A stretch of 45,378 bases of DNA from Oscillatoriaceae cyanobacterium M33_DOE_052. Its GTDB lineage: Bacteria; Cyanobacteriota; Cyanobacteriia; Cyanobacteriales; Laspinemataceae. Shown one piece after another: positions 1 to 8,564 of the stretch. Numbering within the stretch: the first letter of the stretch is position 1; every line of letters starts with the position of its first letter. A program made the position numbers and the translations under genes. The notes under the pieces are model-generated. The model saw nothing but the letters and a program-made list of their open reading frames with translations. It ran no database searches and had not been told where the DNA came from. Where the stretch lies: the NCBI GenBank assembly GCA_015296065.1, contig DVDU01000138.1:1-45378 (forward strand), in the 5' to 3' direction.

Positions 1-22
1 AAATAAGAATGGGATTGAATCC

Positions 23-103
23 GCCCTCACCCCCGTCCCCTCTCCATCCCCCCTACCCCCCTTGGAAAGGGGGGGAGAGAGAAAAGGAGATGGGGGTGAG
101 GGC
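23..103. repeat. C-rich/G-rich inverted repeat
   Basis: A perfect 12-bp inverted repeat (GCCCTCACCCCC at 23-34, its complement at 92-103) encloses further C-rich and G-rich tracts that can also pair. It resembles the intergenic hairpin at 17130-17193. Apart from this and the IS-end-like sequence at 123-142, I see no gene or recognisable site in 1-321. Confidence 0.6.
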
Positions 104-122
104 AATCTCGATTGTTTCATTT

Positions 123-142
123 CTATTTGAAATGACTATATA
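123..142 (-). repeat. IS630-end-like relic
   Basis: TATTTGAAATGACTATA (124-140) is the exact complement of the first 17 bases of the left terminal repeat of the IS630 relic at 23612-24562. No transposase is next to it, so it is either a solo terminal repeat or the edge of a MITE derived from the same element. Confidence 0.45.
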
Positions 143-321
143 TGCTAGTTTCTAATGCAGCGAATTTAGGTTTAGAAAACTAGCTTACCAGTGCCATTGT
201 CACCCAGCCGGATCTAATTGAAAAAAATGTAAATGCCACCACAAAAAAACAGATGCCCCTGATATTTACCCGGAAATTGCCCGGGAGGGTAAAACCCGAT
301 TAACCCAGAATTCTTTCACAT

Positions 322-1506
322 TTAGCTGTATGCCACCTGCATCGTCGCAACGTTGGCTAAATTTTCTCCTTGCTGCTTTTGGCTGGCGGCAATTTGATTC
401 GCCACAGATTGTAGCAGTTGATCTGGATTGAAAGGTTTGGTAACGTAGTCTTGGGCGCCTACGGCTTTAGCCCGCAATTTGTCAACTAAACCATCTCTCC
501 CGGTGAGCATGACAATGGGGACATGACGCAACTGGGTTGACTGGCGCAACAGGCGAGAAAGTTCATAACCGTTGATGTCGGGCATATTGATATCCATCAG
601 CACCAAAGCCGGTTTATGTCTGGCGAGAGCTGTCAGAGCTTTTGCTGGTTCGGTGATGCTCAAAACTCTGTAGCCAGCGGCTTCTAAAATCAGCTTGACA
701 TTGCGATGCACAGTTTTGCTGTCGTCAATGCAGGCAATAATCGGCCCGTTATTGGTTTTCGGGGTTTGATAGGGGCTGACGCTCACTGCTCCGGCTTTTA
801 CCAGCGGCTGCAACATAGCCGCGAGAGCCAAAGCATCAGTTTTGAGATGTTTGGCAGCTTCATACAAGCTGGGATTTTCATTGATGACTTTGGCCACAGT
901 TTTGATCGATGTGACATCTTTGATTTTTTGCCGAATTAAGATGGCAAACTGTTCCAGATTTTTGATGCCAAAGCGCTGGAAGGGGGAGCTAATTTCGGGG
1001 TTGAGTTGTTGCCACTGGGCGATTAAACCGCGCATGGGCAATACTACCTCTTTCAGTGGCACAGAGAGGAGGATGGGGTCGAGGCCCACGGTTTTATCGA
1101 AATGCACCACCGCTTGGGGTAATGCCAGCACCTGTACCAAGGCTTCTTGCGTCAGGCAAAACAGGATTTTCCTAGCCTCTTGCAGGGATAAGTTACCCGC
1201 TTTCCAGTAGCGGCAAATCTCATCGTAATCAGATTTGAATTCGCTATTGGCTGTCATCGCCATTTGGGGATAGTAGCGATGCAGCAAATATTCCAGGCGT
1301 TCTTTTTGGCCTACGGCACTGTGGGCAAAGTTGACACTGCCATTGCCGAAGTAAATCCGCCAGTAAATCGAGTTGTCCTTGGGGTCCGCCACGGTTAACC
1401 TACCGGTGATTTTCTTCTGGACGATATTTTGCAGAACTTTGGCCGGAGAATTGGTGCTTTGAATTGTGGTTTTTTCTTCGGTTGCGATGTTAGCGGTAGA
1501 TGTCAT
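322..1506 (-). CDS. PatA/PixG-type response regulator (PATAN + REC)
   Basis: A 394-aa two-domain regulator. The N-terminal part (about residues 20-150) looks like the PATAN/DUF4388 domain of cyanobacterial PatA, PixG and TaxP1 proteins. The C-terminal part (about 255-380) is a CheY-like receiver with the full set of residues: acidic pair D261/D262, phosphoacceptor D305 in LMDINMP, T335 and K357 in VTKPF. Family members act in phototaxis, pilus-based motility or pattern control and receive phosphate from a hybrid CheA-like kinase; no che/pix partners lie in this window, so its pathway is open. Start: an in-frame TTG exists at 1527, but the ATG at 1506 has GGAG seven bases upstream and is preferred. 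Confidence 0.85.
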   Translation of the reverse strand: MTSTANIATEEKTTIQSTNSPAKVLQNIVQKKITGRLTVADPKDNSIYWRIYFGNGSVNFAHSAVGQKERLEYLLHRYYPQMAMTANSEFKSDYDEICRYWKAGNLSLQEARKILFCLTQEALVQVLALPQAVVHFDKTVGLDPILLSVPLKEVVLPMRGLIAQWQQLNPEISSPFQRFGIKNLEQFAILIRQKIKDVTSIKTVAKVINENPSLYEAAKHLKTDALALAAMLQPLVKAGAVSVSPYQTPKTNNGPIIACIDDSKTVHRNVKLILEAAGYRVLSITEPAKALTALARHKPALVLMDINMPDINGYELSRLLRQSTQLRHVPIVMLTGRDGLVDKLRAKAVGAQDYVTKPFNPDQLLQSVANQIAASQKQQGENLANVATMQVAYS

Positions 1507-2074
1507 GGTCAGCTCCAATATGGTCAAATATCGTGGTTTTTATCGTGGTTTTTATCTAATTTTGGGATGGGTAAAGGCAATTCACTGCGCCGGAAGGCTG
1601 ACAGTAGAGCATTACCTATATATCCCCGAATAACTAGAATCCTACCGGGTTGAAGCTAAATTGCACATCGGGGAGACCACTATAATTTTTTTTCCGTATT
1701 ATCTCGGAAACTTATTGCGTAAAAATACGGAGATATTCTTACGGTGCTGATAGTTGTGGCGAAGGGCACCGCCAGGGGGAAGTTCTGGGAGGCTTGACTG
1801 TTTTTATCAACCCGGTGCCTGAAACGTTTCACCGGCATTTCCGGTGAGAGGGGTTTCTGTCTATGGGACAACTGTCGCCTCTGTATCAGTTTAAGGCTAT
1901 TTAGGGACATTTACTCTGGCAGATAATAATTATTTTCGATTTGGGGTGGGGCTGTGGGACATCTTGCCCGGGAATTGGCAGCAGCTTGGCATCAGGGAGC
2001 TAGGAACCTATATGATCTGGATAGCAGGAGGGCTTTTCGGGGCTAGCCTCCAGATGATAGCGGAGTATGAAGTT
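1507..2074. other. intergenic region between divergent genes
   Basis: No convincing gene. It holds the outward-facing start regions of the response regulator (minus) and glutathione reductase (plus). Small symmetric elements are visible: CACCGG (1830-1835) pairs with CCGGTG (1841-1846), GAAACGTTTC is a 10-bp palindrome at 1821-1830, and CCGTAT (1694-1699) pairs with ATACGG (1725-1730). A TATAAT at 1681-1686 lacks a well-spaced -35. The reductase frame is open back to a GTG-like start at 1946, but that extension has no family support. Confidence 0.5.
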
Positions 2075-3439
2075 ATGAGTTTTGACTACGATTTACTGGT
2101 TATTGGTGCTGGTTCGGGAGGACTGGCGGCTTCCAAGCGGGCAGCATCCTATGGCGCCAAGGTGGCAATTATCGAGGGTGACTTGGTGGGTGGGACCTGC
2201 GTCATCCGGGGATGTGTGCCGAAAAAGCTGATGGTGTATGCTTCGGCGTTCTCCCAACTCTATGACAATGCTGTGGGATACGGTTGGGAGAAGGTGGAGC
2301 CGAAGTTTGACTGGGGCAAAATGATTACGGCTGTGGATGCGGAAGTGCGCCGCCTCAGCCAGTTGCATATCGGTTTTTTGGAAAAAGCTGGGGTAGAGTT
2401 GATTCGGGGGTTGGGTCAGTTTGTGGACCCGCACACGGTGGCGGTGGGGGATAGGAAAATCTCGGCGGATAAAATTTTAATCGCGGTGGGGGGTGAAGCG
2501 GAGAGGATTAATATCCCTGGGATTGAATATGCGATTACTTCCCGGGAGATTTTCTTGCTCAAAGAGCAGCCGAAACGGATGGCAATTATCGGCGGTGGTT
2601 ATATTGCGGTGGAGTTTGCCTGCATTATGCGGGGTTTGGGTTCTGATGTGAATTTGATTATCCGCCGGGATTTGGTGTTGCGGGGGTTTGATGAGGATAT
2701 CCGCACGGCGGTACAAGAGGGAATGGTGAAGAAGGGGATTAATATTATCCCGGAAACTTTGGTACGAGGGATTGAGAAGACGCCGGAGGGTTTGAAGCTG
2801 ACGTTATCTGGGGATGGGGAACCGCTGCTGGTGGATGCGGTACTTTGTGCCACGGGACGGAAACCGAATGTGACGGGGTTGGAGTTGGAGCGTGTGGGGG
2901 TGGAGGTGCATAAGGGAGCGAACCGACAGGTCGGCGGAGCGATCGCGGTGACGGTGGATAGTTGCACTAATGTCCCTAATATCTACGCGGTGGGAGATTG
3001 CACCGATCGGGTGAATTTAACCCCAGTGGCGATCGCGGAAGGTCGGGCCTTCGCCGATACAGTTTTCGGCCACCAACCCCGATATATCAGTCACCACAAC
3101 GTCCCCTCCGCCGTCTTCACCCAACCAGAAGCCGCCAGCGTCGGGATGACGGAAGGGGAAGCCCGGGCAAAATACGGCGATGCCAATATCAAAATCTATC
3201 GGGCTCGGTTCCGCCCCATGTTCTATTCTCTCACGGGGGCGGATGAAAAAGCTATGCTCAAACTGATAGTTTTAGGTGAAACTGAACGGGTTATCGGCGT
3301 CCATATGGTGGGTAAAGATGCCGCCGAAATTATTCAAGGCATGGCTATTCCGGTGGTGATGGGTGCCACGAAAAAAGATTTCGATGCCACTACTGCGATT
3401 CATCCTACCGTCGCCGAGGAGTTCGTCACTATGCGCTAG
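2075..3439 (+). CDS. gor: glutathione-disulfide reductase
   Basis: A 454-aa FAD-dependent pyridine nucleotide-disulfide oxidoreductase reducing glutathione disulfide with NADPH in the cytosol. Visible: FAD fold motif GAGSGG near the N-terminus, redox-active pair C42/C47 in GGTCVIRGCVPKK, second nucleotide-binding motif GGGYIAVEFA followed by an RR pair suited to the NADPH 2'-phosphate, and the C-terminal interface motif HPTVAEEFVTMR with the active-site His and Glu. CVIRGC, rather than the more common CVNVGC, is known from cyanobacterial glutathione reductases. Start: ATG 2075 gives MSFDYDLLVIGAG and has GGAG about nine bases upstream; 43 further codons upstream are open but unlike the family. 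Confidence 0.93.
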   Translation: MSFDYDLLVIGAGSGGLAASKRAASYGAKVAIIEGDLVGGTCVIRGCVPKKLMVYASAFSQLYDNAVGYGWEKVEPKFDWGKMITAVDAEVRRLSQLHIGFLEKAGVELIRGLGQFVDPHTVAVGDRKISADKILIAVGGEAERINIPGIEYAITSREIFLLKEQPKRMAIIGGGYIAVEFACIMRGLGSDVNLIIRRDLVLRGFDEDIRTAVQEGMVKKGINIIPETLVRGIEKTPEGLKLTLSGDGEPLLVDAVLCATGRKPNVTGLELERVGVEVHKGANRQVGGAIAVTVDSCTNVPNIYAVGDCTDRVNLTPVAIAEGRAFADTVFGHQPRYISHHNVPSAVFTQPEAASVGMTEGEARAKYGDANIKIYRARFRPMFYSLTGADEKAMLKLIVLGETERVIGVHMVGKDAAEIIQGMAIPVVMGATKKDFDATTAIHPTVAEEFVTMR

Positions 3440-3510
3440 GGTTTCTTGTCTTTATCTTACTCTGTAGGGGGGCATTGCCTCACCTCGGATTCTCTTCATC
3501 GCCAGTAGCA

Positions 3511-3538
3511 GTAGGGGCGATTCGCGAATCGCCCCTAC
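3511..3538. repeat. 28-bp perfect palindrome, copy 1
   Basis: GTAGGGGCGATTCG followed directly by its reverse complement. The same 28 bp occur at 42766-42793, and a decayed form lies inside the array at 30753-30776. It lies between the convergent 3' ends of gor and the helicase, where it could act as a hairpin. Confidence 0.85.
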
Positions 3539-3591
3539 TCCCCACCCTACAGAACTCTCCCCATCTCTCCCATCTCCTCACATCCCCCTAT

Positions 3592-5979
3592 TCAGGAAAT
3601 AGGGACAAAACAGTGAGGAAAATGGCTTTTTAATGCGGGAATAACTGGACAGGGTGGTTGAAATTGGGTTGATTCTGGTTTAGTCCAACTAAAAGGGGCA
3701 TTCTGGGCCGCAGACATCCACAGCAAGCGTTTGGCTCGGGTCATGGCCACATAAAGTAACCGGTATTCTTCCGCAGTTTTTAGGTCTTGAGCTTGTTTCC
3801 AGGCTGTTTCTGGGTCGGGTAATTCTTTCCCGTGCAGGTGGGCGCGAATTTGGGCGCGGGCAACTTCGGCGAGGGAATATTCCCCGAGAAATTGTCTCGG
3901 TGGGGGCACCCGGAGGTTCCCAGGCATGACCTTTTCGTGCAAGAAAGGGAGAAACACCCAGTCCCAGTCTAGTCCTTTGGCTTTGTGCATGGTGATGATG
4001 GTGAGGCGGCCTTTTTTGGTGTAAAGGGACTCGTGGGGGTCTTCTTCTGTATCCACGGGGTCGAATTTTTCGGTGTTGACTATTTCATTGAGTAGTTCTA
4101 AGACGGCGGGGAGGGTATGCTGGCGATAGGTTTGCTTGGCGACTCGATCGGCAAGTTTATCAGCGGTGGCGAGTTCGCTGGGGCTGTAGTTGAGGTTAAA
4201 AGCGAGAAAGGATATGAGCTGATAGAGGGGGACTTCTAGGCGTCCGTGCAGCAGGTTGATGCAAAACTGGCGGGCTTGGTTGATGGTTTCTGACTGTTTC
4301 GGTTCTAGGGGGCTGGGGTAGAGGAATTTTTCGGGGGCGCTGGCGAGGGCGTTGGTGTCGATCGAGGAAATGATATTTCTGTCGATGAGGACTCGCAAGG
4401 CGGCTTTGAAATAGTCGGGGGAGTGGGGGCGGTGGAGAAATTGCATGATGGCGAGGAGTTCGGCGGGGACTTGGGAACGGCGATCGCCCGCTGCGACCTC
4501 ATACACTTCTATCCCCTGCTGTGCCAAATTAACTTTAATGTTGTAAATCTCCGGGTTCGCCAGCACATCGGCGATAAATTTCCCCTGACGGTTCTCCCGT
4601 ACCAACACCGCCGCCGATCGGTCTTTCTCCCGCCCCAATAACTCGATAACCCGGCGTCCTATCAACTCCACCGTATGATAAATATCTCTGGGAGTGTAAA
4701 TTTCCAATCCCAAACCCGTAGGCGCCGGGTTAGCATCTTGTTGCGGGTCTCCCGCCGCCACAGATATGATATCCTGCGGTTCAAACGGCGTCTCCCGTTT
4801 AGCCTTTAAATCATCTTTTGTTGTTTGCTCCCAACTCCTCCCCCCGCCCTGATAATTATCTTCCTCATCGCTAATTTTAGCACTGCGATTATTCACCCAA
4901 TGCAGCATAAAATTAGCCGCATCAATAATAATTTGGCTACTCCGTCCCGCTCGATCCATACTGGCAAACCGGTTTTTCTTTTTGCACTCGTCACAGAACC
5001 GACGAAAATAGATCGGGTCAGCGGGAGTGAAAGTGGAGTTAATCGCTTGGTTGGGGTCGCCAACCCGGATTAAATTAGCAGGTGCATCGGGATTTTCTGG
5101 GTCAGAGGCGAGGATTTCTAAAAGTTGAGTTTGCAACGGGGTCGAGTCCTGGGCTTCATCTTCAAACACGGCAAAAATTTTCTGTTGCCAAATTTTCCGC
5201 GCTTCCCGGTTTTCCAAAACGCGCTTAGCCGCCATAATCATATCATCATAATCGATAATCTGGCGGGAGATAAGGAGGTTTTGGTATTCTGTATAAAGTC
5301 CGGCGGCAATTGCCATGACCTGATAATTATCTCCTGGCACTTGCGCTGCCAAATCCCACAAATCATGGGGTAATAAACCGGAAGACTTGGCCTCGTGAAT
5401 GACGATCGTGGCCAATTCTGGCAGCACTTCTGTACGTAATACAGACATCCGCCGCAGTCTTTCGGTTTCTTCGCCGTCAAAATTATTTTCTACCAGTAAT
5501 TGATAATGGCGGGGATGGGCAGTAATCCACTTTTCCACGCAAGTTTTGATTAATTGATGACTCCGGTTGGGTGAGATTAAACTGGTTTCCTCGGAACTGA
5601 TACCGGAGAGTTGGGGATGTTGGGCGGCAATATGCAACGCTAAACCGTGGAGGGTATAGACAAAAAACCCGATCGGTGGTAGTTGCAACTGTTGGAGGGC
5701 TGCCCGGATTTTGGCTTTGATGTTGGCGGCAGCCGATCGGGTAAACGTCACCACCACCAAATCCCGGCGAGAGGAGAAACCCGACAGATGCCGAGCCGCC
5801 AGGGTAAGAGCCGCTGCATCCGCCATCCCCTTAGACTTTCCCGCCCCAGGAACAGCGGAAATTGCCAAAGGGCCACCCCGCCAGTCCGCCATCTCTCGCT
5901 GTCCGCGACGTAACCCGTCCCGCAGGCGTTGCTTTGCCTGCTCCCGCTGTGCTTCTAATGTCAAGTGGTCATTTGTCAA
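3592..5979 (-). CDS. UvrD/Rep-family (SF1A) ATP-dependent helicase
   Basis: 795 aa. SF1 motifs in order: Walker A AVPGAGKS (42-49), motif Ia in VTFTRSAAANIKAK, motif II DEAQD (274-278), motif III VGDPNQAI (306-313), motif V MHKAKGLDW (664-672) and motif VI EEYRLLYVAMTRAK (about 738-750). This predicts 3'-5' DNA unwinding in repair. No PD-(D/E)XK nuclease domain is seen after motif VI, so it is not AddA-like. The start is a TTG at 5979: GGAGG lies nine bases upstream, inside the last codons of the glycosyltransferase, whose TAG ends at 5981, so translation is probably coupled. The nearby ATG at 5972 is out of frame. The first codons resemble the intergenic heptamer repeats. The exact substrate role is unknown. 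Confidence 0.85.
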   Translation of the reverse strand: MTNDHLTLEAQREQAKQRLRDGLRRGQREMADWRGGPLAISAVPGAGKSKGMADAAALTLAARHLSGFSSRRDLVVVTFTRSAAANIKAKIRAALQQLQLPPIGFFVYTLHGLALHIAAQHPQLSGISSEETSLISPNRSHQLIKTCVEKWITAHPRHYQLLVENNFDGEETERLRRMSVLRTEVLPELATIVIHEAKSSGLLPHDLWDLAAQVPGDNYQVMAIAAGLYTEYQNLLISRQIIDYDDMIMAAKRVLENREARKIWQQKIFAVFEDEAQDSTPLQTQLLEILASDPENPDAPANLIRVGDPNQAINSTFTPADPIYFRRFCDECKKKNRFASMDRAGRSSQIIIDAANFMLHWVNNRSAKISDEEDNYQGGGRSWEQTTKDDLKAKRETPFEPQDIISVAAGDPQQDANPAPTGLGLEIYTPRDIYHTVELIGRRVIELLGREKDRSAAVLVRENRQGKFIADVLANPEIYNIKVNLAQQGIEVYEVAAGDRRSQVPAELLAIMQFLHRPHSPDYFKAALRVLIDRNIISSIDTNALASAPEKFLYPSPLEPKQSETINQARQFCINLLHGRLEVPLYQLISFLAFNLNYSPSELATADKLADRVAKQTYRQHTLPAVLELLNEIVNTEKFDPVDTEEDPHESLYTKKGRLTIITMHKAKGLDWDWVFLPFLHEKVMPGNLRVPPPRQFLGEYSLAEVARAQIRAHLHGKELPDPETAWKQAQDLKTAEEYRLLYVAMTRAKRLLWMSAAQNAPFSWTKPESTQFQPPCPVIPALKSHFPHCFVPIS

Positions 5980-5980
5980 A

Positions 5981-8449
5981 CTACAAAACCTCCAGCAATT
6001 TATCTACTACATGTTTCCAGGTAAAATGCCGTCGGACAAATTCTGGCCCATTGCGGCGGGCTTGTTGCCGATAACTTTCCAATTCTATAATAACACTCAT
6101 TTGGTGAATTAAACTATCTAAATCGGGATATAATAACCATAAATTATCTTCCCCGAATTTCACTTGATTAAGGCGGCTATCTATGGGTAAAGCAAAGTCC
6201 GGGTGAGTGAAATCATCGGTAGAGCCGCCTTGAGTGCAGATAACCGGTAAACCGCAAGCTGCAGCCTCCAAAACTGGCATATTAAACCCCTCCGCCAAAT
6301 AAGGAGAAACATAAGCATCAGCACTTTGATACAGGCGAATGATTTCCGCCGAGGATAGGCTTTTGCCGATATAAGCTAAGCGGGGCTCGACTAGGGCAAT
6401 TTCTGCATCGGTGAGGACGGACTGAGCCGCATCGGTTAAAAATTGGGTGGATTCAAATAAAGGCTCGGCTCCTTTAAAGACTAACCGGGCGTGGGGATAG
6501 CGTTGGGCAATGGTGGCAAACGCCTTTAATAGGGGACGAATACCTTTATTATCGGATAAAATGCCGATATTTAAAAATAAGAAGCAATTTTCTAGCCCCA
6601 TTTGTTGCCGCAAGGTTTGGCGTTCTGATGCGGGCAGGGGTTTGTAGATATCCGTATCCACACCGAGAGGCACAACAAACACTCGCTCTGTGGGGGCACC
6701 GCTGCGGAGAAAACCAGATTTTGACCAGTGGGAAGGGGTGATAATGATGGTATCATTGTGGAGAGCTTCGGGCAACGAGGCAACCCCTATCCCGGCGAGC
6801 ATTGCTTTGGTGACGATGCCTGCTTCGGTGGTGCAAAATACTGCTGTTCTAGTTGCATTGCCTGGTTTAAAATTATAGGGGATAGCCATGCGCAGTAGCA
6901 CATCGGCAAAGTGATTAGGCGGTGGTGGGGGAATTTGATTTAATTTGGCGTAGGTATCGGCATCAAATAGCTCGGTGTTTGGTTGCCAAGAGGGTTTTAA
7001 ATAGGGGACATCCCGATGGAAAAGTTGAATTTGGGGACGCTGGCGCAGTTCCAGGAGTTGATATTGGTTGGCGATCGCGTAGGAATGGGGCAAAAATCGC
7101 CAACCTTCCACGATGAGACTGCGGGTGGTGACTGGGGTGGATATATTGACTGGACTAGAGGGAGACAGTGACATATCTGGGGAGAGGATATTTAACAGTT
7201 GGGAAAGGGTATGTTTCCAGGTGAAACGTTGCTGCACCCACGCCGGACCGGTTTGGCGAGCTTTGGTGGTAATGTTGGTATCTAGGGCTGCTTCCATCAG
7301 GGCAATTAAACTATCTTTATCGGGGATAACCGCCAGTCCTTGGTCTTCTTCTGGGAGGATAATAGTTTTGCGCTGACTAGGGATATAAAGCGTAAAATCA
7401 GGATGAGTAAAGTCATCGGTGGGGCCGCCTTGAGTGCAGATGATAGGTAAACCGCAGGCGGCGGCTTCTAATACTGGCAGGTTGAAGCCTTCGGCGAGGT
7501 AGGGGGAGATGTAGGCGTCGGCGGCTTGGTAGAGGCGGGCAAGTTCTGGACTAGATAGGTTGTCACCAATGTAGATAATTCGCTCTGAAATAAAAGCCGC
7601 TTCTCTATCCGTGAGTACCTGGCGGCTGATATTAACTAGAGCTTCTCGCGACGGAAACAGGGCATCTCGACCTTTTAACAATAGCCTGACCTGGGGATAT
7701 TTTTGGCCAACTATGGCAAAAGCCTTCAGCAGTAACCCGACGCCTTGAGAACTGCCGCACATTAACCCCACATTCAAAAAGACGAAGCAATTTTCTAAGC
7801 CTAACTGCTGCCGCCATAACTGCCTTTGGGTTGTATTCGCGGGGTGATAAATGCTGGTATCAACCCCTAGGGGGACAACTGCCAATTTACTGGGGTCGGC
7901 ACCACTGCGGAGTAACCCTTCTTTGGACCAGTGGGATGGTGTAATGATAATAGCATCAGAGTTGGCCTGTGCTGCTTTGAGGGAGGAAACTCCCATACCT
8001 CGCAATACGGCTTTTTCTAATATTCCCCATTCCACACAGACAAATACCCCTGTGCGTTTGGCGGTGGAGGGGGAGAGGTTAAAGGGACAGTAAACTCGCC
8101 AGACGGCATCAGGGGAGACTGGGAGACGGGGAGACGGGGAGACGGGGAGACGGGGAGGAGGGGGAAGAGGGGGAGGGGTGGGAGGAGGGGGAGGATTACT
8201 CCCCACACTCCCCACACTTCCCACACTCCCCACACTCCCCACACTCCCCACCCTCGCCAAGACGGCGGCGGCTTCGGGGCCGAGGAGCCCTGGTACGGGT
8301 TGCCAGTCTGGGCTAAGATAGGGGGCGTCCTGGTGCCAAACTTCTAAGAGCGGATGGCGGAGCATTTCCAGGAGCAGAAATTGATTGATAATGGCATAGG
8401 AATGGGGGATGTGTCTCCATCCCTGGACAATAAGGCTTAATTTGGTCAT
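5981..8449 (-). CDS. tandem-duplicated GT4-family glycosyltransferase
   Basis: 822 aa made of two homologous GT-B units (about 1-455 and 465-822). Each starts with SLIV[QE]GWR..PHSYAI.NQ, contains ITPSHWSK.G.LRSGA followed by VVPLGVDT, and ends with the GT4 donor-site motif EGFN[LM]PVLEAAACGLP[IV]ICTQGG. Likely role: sugar transfer from nucleotide-sugars in polysaccharide or glycan assembly; acceptor and sugar are not predictable. Unit 1 carries a low-complexity insert (residues 67-113, (VGS)n then P-rich) that unit 2 lacks. The ATG at 8449 lies inside a 7/14-bp repeat array that also supplies AAGGA upstream of it. First gene of a pair with the helicase. Confidence 0.85.
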   Translation of the reverse strand: MTKLSLIVQGWRHIPHSYAIINQFLLLEMLRHPLLEVWHQDAPYLSPDWQPVPGLLGPEAAAVLARVGSVGSVGSVGSVGSVGSNPPPPPTPPPLPPPPRLPVSPSPRLPVSPDAVWRVYCPFNLSPSTAKRTGVFVCVEWGILEKAVLRGMGVSSLKAAQANSDAIIITPSHWSKEGLLRSGADPSKLAVVPLGVDTSIYHPANTTQRQLWRQQLGLENCFVFLNVGLMCGSSQGVGLLLKAFAIVGQKYPQVRLLLKGRDALFPSREALVNISRQVLTDREAAFISERIIYIGDNLSSPELARLYQAADAYISPYLAEGFNLPVLEAAACGLPIICTQGGPTDDFTHPDFTLYIPSQRKTIILPEEDQGLAVIPDKDSLIALMEAALDTNITTKARQTGPAWVQQRFTWKHTLSQLLNILSPDMSLSPSSPVNISTPVTTRSLIVEGWRFLPHSYAIANQYQLLELRQRPQIQLFHRDVPYLKPSWQPNTELFDADTYAKLNQIPPPPPNHFADVLLRMAIPYNFKPGNATRTAVFCTTEAGIVTKAMLAGIGVASLPEALHNDTIIITPSHWSKSGFLRSGAPTERVFVVPLGVDTDIYKPLPASERQTLRQQMGLENCFLFLNIGILSDNKGIRPLLKAFATIAQRYPHARLVFKGAEPLFESTQFLTDAAQSVLTDAEIALVEPRLAYIGKSLSSAEIIRLYQSADAYVSPYLAEGFNMPVLEAAACGLPVICTQGGSTDDFTHPDFALPIDSRLNQVKFGEDNLWLLYPDLDSLIHQMSVIIELESYRQQARRNGPEFVRRHFTWKHVVDKLLEVL
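8111..8254 (-). repeat. in-frame octamer and nonamer repeats inside a gene
   Basis: Within the glycosyltransferase, six units of the nonamer CCCCACACT (8201-8254, some with one change) encode (VGS)n. Six octamers of the GGGAGACG type (8113-8160) encode the PRLPVSPSPRLPVSP segment. The nonamer is the same one that forms the intergenic array at 45235-45378. Confidence 0.9.
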
Positions 8450-8516
8450 TTGTCCTTGGTCATTTGTCCTTGGTCATTTGTCCTTGGTAACAGGTCATTT
8501 GTGCTTTGTCCTTTGA
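8444..8516. repeat. heptamer-based tandem array 1
   Basis: Three near-perfect 14-bp units (GGTCATTTGTCCTT, two heptamers each) plus degenerate units, lying between the divergent glycosyltransferase and cysS genes. The first unit contains the glycosyltransferase ATG on the minus strand. Confidence 0.9.
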
Positions 8517-8564
8517 AACCCGGTTTCTGCAAACATTACAGCCTAACCTAATTGTTTCTTAATT

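Noticed and set aside
1946-2074. N-terminal extension of glutathione reductase
   Set aside because: Not seen in the family; ATG 2075 has a ribosome-binding site and the expected N-terminus.
3592-8449. Helicase plus glycosyltransferase as a defence system
   Set aside because: No nuclease or other defence partner; the pairing looks like simple adjacency with translational coupling.
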